Below the pieces are notes generated by a model. It was not told where the DNA came from and made no database searches. It saw only the letters and a list, made by a program, of their open reading frames with translations. The translations under genes and the position numbers were made by a program. 22,593 nt of DNA from Apostichopus californicus (Eukaryota; Echinodermata; Holothuroidea; Aspidochirotida; Stichopodidae), in contig JAIPMN010034853.1 in assembly GCA_020650975.1 (NCBI GenBank), positions 1 through 22,593 of the forward strand, written 5' to 3'. This document shows, piece by piece, positions 19,301 through 22,593 of the stretch. Every line of letters starts with the position of its first letter. Position 1 is the stretch's first letter.

Positions 19301-22000
19301 GTGCAATAATGTCCGTAGAGTACGTTTTTCATTAGTTTAGCGAGAAATCTTTAAACCCTAATAAATCCATGACAGGTCATCCAATTAACATCCACCTTGT
19401 CAGACGGTACAATAGCACATTGTACTCGTCCAACTGTAAGTTGTGCGGAATTCACCAGTCAAGTATATGATATTCATGGAAATAGCCAAAATAAAACATA
19501 CAAAATAAAATACTAATTGAATTTGATTTCGATTACAAAAAACATGTTTGTTGGAAAGACACAGAAACATAAAATGCCGTAACTGACATATAAAGTAACC
19601 ACATTGAAGACGTCTACACATGCGTACGGTTTCAGCAATCGCACGCTTGTCGAAATCGGAAGCTTCTTTATCACTAGAACATTTAAACAATGCTATAGCT
19701 GCATAATTTAAAACAAAAATTGTTATGGATGATAACCAACATTTTCTATGAATTATGATAATTCGAAAAGCTCCCTTCCCCTTTGGATATTTTTGTACAT
19801 GAAACGGGGACGGGAAAATTATTGGCATGTTAAAATATCACACCGTTTTTTACATGTGATGCTGGATACCAGTCCCGGCGCCAGAGAGGGTTCATAGACC
19901 AATTTCTCAAACCAAGTCCTCCCCTCCCCCAATCTGCTGCGTTAAAGCAAGGATGAGACGTTCTCCGTATCGTCCCCCTTTCTCCTTCTGTTGGTAACAT
20001 TAGGTGAACAAAATACTGAACCGGGGTAAGGCTGGAATCACAAGAAATCGGAATCTAACGAATGCATGTCTGTGGTAGGTTAAGATAGGGTAACGCTACC
20101 AACGTCCTGGTGTGGGGAACTCCCTGTCCCGGAACCAACCGAAGTAGCGGGGAAGGTAAGAAGAGGGGAATGGTACAAAACAAGACTCAAAACTGGACAG
20201 CAGACATTGACATTGCAAGGTCATGTAATTCTCAACTCGTTGTTACACTATATAAGAAACTGTTCATATAAAACACGTCGCCGCGCTAGGGGCGGGCACT
20301 ACCATCCAAGACTGTAGCAGCCGAACACTCGCGCGTCGCAAGTGTCGGGAATTGCACATGTCTCGGGCACTGCGCAGGTCTCGGGCAGCAAAGGGGTTTG
20401 GCAATGCGCAGGCGTCGGGCAATCCGCAGGTGTCGGGCAGCGCAGGCGTCGGGTAATCCGCAGGCGTCGGGTTTTCCGCAGGCGTCGGGTAATCCGCAGG
20501 CGTTGGCGTCGGGCAGCACATATATCTGTACAGCGCTATGGAAAAAATACATTTCTTTTGACTTAATTTAAGTCGCTGATGTTGCTTCTATCATACACCG
20601 TGCGAGCATGGAGCTATCTGTTTATAGCTTCATGGTGCGAGCAAGGAGTTGTAACGCACCTAATTGACACAAAATCCAAGAAAACTGTTACCGTACTTCT
20701 TGGCCAATCAGAGACTACCCTCACAGTCCTACAGTTTGCTTTGACCAATGGGGTCGACCGACACACCCAGTATTTTGCCTGTCCGTACCAAGCACGGGAG
20801 AACGCTCAAGCACGAGTAGAATGATAAGAACTATTACATAGCCGCTGTGCGACCTGGCTCTAAAAATAGCTCGCTCTCTCTCTGCGGAGCTCAATGAACG
20901 TTTAAATTAAACATACGAGGAGCAAATCGTACAACGGGAGTAACCCGTATAGGTTGTCGCTACTATAGCTACACTAATATAAGGAATACATTGCAGTATA
21001 TAAATATGAGTGTAATTTCTCTTCCTGACATGTATTTGTGATCCAAACTTGCAACTTAGGCGAACAAGAACTATCTATACGTGTTTCAACTTATGGGGTC
21101 CTTTAGTCCTAGCCAAGAACAATGTACAGTACTAATTAACAGCCGAGTTGCTCCTTTTATAATTTTTGTTGCTCAGATAGTCAATTTAACTCGGTGTCGA
21201 TTTCGATCAACATCCATTTGAAATATGGTGTCAATTTAACTCAGTGTCGATTTCAGACCCTCCCACAAAACGAGTAGTAACATAATTTATTGTCCTCTCC
21301 CCCTACAGCCTTAAAACGTCAATACGTAACAGAGGGTATATAGCCTATATGGTGTTAATAAGACTCATATAAATACAATCGTTAACTTAAATTACGTTCC
21401 GTGACCGGTGGTAGCACCAGTTTGAATATTATCCCCCTAAACGAAAGTTTTCTCAAAGGAAGGGTATTTTCCTCCCCTTAGACTCCTAACCAGAAATGTC
21501 ATTGCACCCCGTCCCCCTCCCTTGGCTCAAAATCAAATCGGTACCATAGAGCAGAGTCTACAAGTCAAAAGTCAAAGTGCTTATTTAATTTAAGTTCACT
21601 TAATCAATACAATACTGGCGGGATTATCAGTTCCCCCTCGCAGCGTTCATCTGCCGTTAATATTATGTGAAATTGTGATACTCAAGGGAGCAATTTTACA
21701 ATATTATAACTTGAAGTTCGTTCTATATTATTTCAAGACGCTTGTATTTCATTTCCAGACCAAGGGTCAAAGCAGCTTACGAGTTCTGTGTTCGAGTGTT
21801 GTGTATCTAAGGAGAACTGATTCTAAACCACTCCAGATGTCTACGATATTGCTTCTTGGTATTGCATCAAGTCATAACGTAAGTCACTTATATTTTAACA
21901 CAGCCATAGAAATATTGCTACTTCAAGTTACCATTCTTATAACGGTACATTGCAGTATCACGTGTCCATTACAAGCAACGGATATTATACTTCATCTAAG
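16385..22000 (+). CDS. DED-like death-fold protein with leucine-rich segments, gene model (right end open)
   Basis: I joined exons 16390-16444, 17149-17454, 17721-17773, 18269-18465, 18895-18971 and 19183-19277, and more tentatively 21759-21878 and 21956-22000. All junctions keep frame (phases 1, 1, 0, 2, 1, 0, 0). The product starts MATNFKHVVETAKKK, has a death-fold domain at about residues 21-105, a short linker, then leucine-rich segments without a NACHT or other NTPase. Death-fold domains form homotypic contacts in apoptotic and inflammatory signalling. The protein has no signal peptide or membrane helix and is presumably cytosolic. The leucine-rich part resembles material I associate with invertebrate NLR-type C-termini, but I do not recognise a named family. 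Continuation past 22000 is likely. Confidence 0.6.
16390..16444 (+). CDS. Exon 1 of the death-fold gene (start codon)
   Basis: ATG at 16390 in a reasonable context (TACGATGG). It encodes MATNFKHVVETAKKKNST and ends in phase 1 at GTACGA (16445 onward), a weaker donor. Its leftover G joins GT of the next exon to give glycine. The upstream acceptor puts five bases of 5' UTR in this exon. A start here gives a short basic amphipathic lead before the death-fold domain. Alternative starts cannot be excluded. Confidence 0.5.
16505..16516. repeat. G12 homopolymer
   Basis: Twelve consecutive G on the plus strand in intron 1 of the death-fold gene. Confidence 0.9.
16581..16856. mobile_element. 276-bp MITE with CCCAGCAAACAC terminal inverted repeats
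   Basis: The left end is CCCAGCAAACACAAAACGTT and the right end is its inverse (AACGTTTTTGTGTTTGCTGGG with one inserted T). The interior is AT-rich with many AACGTT-centred palindromes and a triplicated TATTAATGT. No coding capacity; a frame across 16186-16677 that includes it is spurious. No clear target-site duplication was seen. It is inserted in intron 1 of the death-fold gene. Confidence 0.75.
17149..17454 (+). CDS. Exon 2: death effector-like domain
   Basis: The acceptor is TTTATTTTACCAG and the donor GTTAGT; the exon is 306 nt, phase 1-1. The 101 residues show six amphipathic helices in death-fold order: FKAKLADVL; EENILHLATFL; PPAKIDLL; NYRMVQYMEERG; TETDITTLLRALKAC; GIQTRVQTLFERH. 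The 'x-Y-M-E-E-R-G-x-I-T-E-T-D-I' stretch is the DED-style helix 4 to 5 connection. The classical RxDL motif of DEDs is not clear, so DED-like is safer than DED. It probably mediates homotypic assembly. Confidence 0.7.
17721..17773 (+). CDS. Exon 3: linker
   Basis: A 53-nt exon between TTTCCAACAG and GTGAGT. Joined in phase it reads D-LKFGKLDPGSKVSLTSD and ends in phase 0. No domain recognised. Confidence 0.55.
17774..18268 (+). other. Intron 3 of the death-fold gene
   Basis: AT-rich, 495 bp. It is too short to hide a NACHT domain and no NTPase motif is seen. Confidence 0.5.
18269..18465 (+). CDS. Exon 4: leucine-rich segment
   Basis: The acceptor is TTTTCCTTACATCAAG and the donor a perfect GTAAGT; the exon is 197 nt, phase 0 to 2. 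It encodes NITLENGKLVPVSSTLEELQ, then a helix-like VIGLLLFSKQCKRLKKLS. The alternation of short leucine-spaced strands and helices suggests LRR-like units. An alternative acceptor, TTTACCAG, lies eight bases downstream but would break the frame with exon 3. Confidence 0.6.
18466..18894 (+). other. Intron 4 of the death-fold gene
   Basis: AT-rich intron with no additional exon seen. Confidence 0.5.
18895..18971 (+). CDS. Exon 5: leucine-rich segment
   Basis: The acceptor is TTTGTTTTTACAG and the donor GTGAGA; the exon is 77 nt, phase 2 to 1. It continues exon 4 as FIDCLLPLSLLVGSLSPILK. The split serine codon and the hydrophobic LRR-like pattern (KKLSFIDCLLP) across the junction support the join. 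Confidence 0.6.
19183..19277 (+). CDS. Exon 6: leucine-rich region continuation
   Basis: The acceptor is TTTTTCTTTCTAG and the donor GTAAGT; the exon is 95 nt, phase 1 to 0. It reads V-SWTPTEHGITFHLDSSRG, then KWVSNSKEATTLE. The pattern H-x-I-T-x-x-L/H-L-D/E..SRGK or ..NGK followed by V-x...TLE also appears in exon 4 (HNITLENGKLVPVSSTLEEL), which suggests that exons 4 and 6 carry copies of the same module. Confidence 0.6.
19278..20280 (+). other. First part of the long intron 6
   Basis: No exon recognised. A 142-codon minus-strand frame (19400-19828) has no splice or domain support. A short C-rich stretch lies near 19915-19975. Confidence 0.4.
20340..20515. repeat. CpG-rich 18-bp minisatellite (GCAGGCGTCGGGTAATCC)
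   Basis: About nine imperfect 15- to 18-bp units, for example GCAGGCGTCGGGCAATCC, GCAGGTGTCGGGCAGC and GCAGGCGTCGGGTTTTCC. It is an island of GC and CpG in an AT-rich intron. Because most units are multiples of three, short open frames appear on both strands; I consider them spurious. Confidence 0.8.
20516..21758 (+). other. Last part of the long intron 6
   Basis: No exon recognised. It contains a 50-bp-period duplication (GTCAATTTAACTCGGTGTCG at 21180 and GTCAATTTAACTCAGTGTCG at 21230). Confidence 0.4.
21759..21878 (+). CDS. Possible exon 7
   Basis: A 120-nt open segment flanked by ATTTCATTTCCAG and GTAAGT, phase 0-0, matching the phase of exon 6. It encodes TKGQSSLRVLCSSVVY, then LQMSTILLLGIASSHN, whose second part resembles the helix VIGLLLFSKQC of exon 4. 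The long intron between exons 6 and 7 (about 2.5 kb) contains repeats. Confidence 0.4.
21956..22000 (+). CDS. Possible exon 8 with a GC donor
   Basis: A 45-nt open segment between GTACATTGCAG and AAG|GCAAGT, which is the strong consensus of the rare GC-AG intron class. Phase 0-0, reading YHVSITSNGYYTSSK. It is short and unsupported by a domain. Confidence 0.25.
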
Positions 22001-22493
22001 GCAAGTAATCTGACCTAGATGATGAAATGTTATTTATTCACCAAGTATCAGTGTCTGAGTAAGTACTGATTAACACAATTGTAATCAGATTTCCCGTTAT
22101 ACGCAGCCCAGAGTATAACTGTTTTTACTAGTTAACTCCCCACGACACACAAAGAATATACACCTTGATATCACAAAGTGACGTCATCATTTGCCTGAGA
22201 AATATTAGCATTAACCTAAGTGATAACACTGTCAATAATGTATGGTAGACTATGAAACAAACACGATAGGACCGTTCATTTATCTTCAATGTTTCCAAAG
22301 TATCATTAATTAGAAAAAGAGTTTGAACCCTGCAGACTGAAAGGAAATATAAATCTACCATCAAGGTAATCGTTCCTATATCCCTAGTCTTCACTCAACA
22401 CCCTCGATCCCTGTAACATTTGTTTAGGAAGTGCGCCCTCCATCCTGCACAACCCATCGATATATTCTAATTTGAATATGCATATTTATGCAG
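22001..22493 (+). other. Downstream intron or spacer
   Basis: No gene seen. A minus-strand frame at 22128-22394 is unsupported. Confidence 0.35.
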
Positions 22494-22593
22494 GCGTCAC
22501 ACTGTCGCGAAGTTGACACCAGATGGCCATACGAATATGGAATTTTGAATTTCGCACGAAGATGGCCCCGAACTTGGTCAACAGCCAATCAAC
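22494..22593 (+). other. Open segment after an acceptor-like site at the right edge
   Basis: ATATTTATGCAG precedes 33 stop-free codons in phase 0 (beginning ASHCREVDTRWPYEYG), compatible with the phase of the exon ending at 22000. However, the internal GATGGCC...GATGGCC repetition and the odd composition could equally mean a transposable element. I leave it undecided. Confidence 0.2.

Noticed and set aside
19400-19828. 142-codon minus-strand frame
   Set aside because: No acceptor or donor in phase, no domain pattern, and it lies within an intron of the plus-strand gene.
20264-20566. Proline/alanine- or arginine-rich small proteins on both strands
   Set aside because: Artefacts of an 18-bp repeat whose length is a multiple of three.

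Overview
The window reads as animal nuclear DNA. It is AT-rich and intron-dense, with short exons that join in consistent phases, long satellite-filled introns, foldback MITEs and a tRNA-derived SINE. The genes are immunoglobulin-superfamily (IgSF) cell-surface proteins and a death-fold protein with a leucine-rich tail. That pairing, and the absence of anything vertebrate-like, makes me favour an invertebrate deuterostome, most likely an echinoderm such as a sea cucumber. This assignment is inference from gene content, not a search result. Almost none of the long open frames are whole genes, so the models below were built from splice sites, exon phases and protein patterns.

Layout. (1) Positions 5870 down to 4, minus strand: a nearly complete type I IgSF receptor. 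A signal-peptide exon is followed by a V-like Ig exon, one large exon with two Ig domains, a further Ig exon, a transmembrane exon and two cytoplasmic exons. The gene runs off the left edge. All junctions keep frame (phase 1 throughout the ectodomain). Intron 1 holds a 68-bp satellite, intron 3 holds a 33-bp minisatellite grown from the end of its own upstream exon, and intron 4 holds a foldback MITE. (2) Positions 5871-10738: the spacer between two divergent IgSF genes. It contains a truncated signal peptide/Ig fragment, a 151-bp satellite and a roughly 0.9-kb pyrimidine-biased minisatellite. (3) Positions 10739-11083, plus strand: a signal peptide plus V-type Ig exon with a good donor but no recognisable partner exon downstream. 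(4) Positions 11084-16384: gene-poor sequence with a SINE, a 14-bp minisatellite and a second, partial copy of the MITE. (5) Positions 16385-22000, plus strand: a multi-exon gene encoding a short N-terminus, a DED-like death-fold domain and leucine-rich segments, with no NACHT domain. The last exons are less certain and the gene may continue past the right edge.

How they may relate: two divergent Ig receptor genes next to a death-fold/leucine-rich adaptor-like gene look like part of an innate immune cluster evolving by duplication. Functional linkage is conjecture. The most unusual feature is the 33-bp minisatellite at the 3' end of the two-Ig exon. Each unit is a duplicate of the exon's last 11 codons together with its splice donor, so the array offers several ready-made alternative donors, at least one of which is perfectly in frame.
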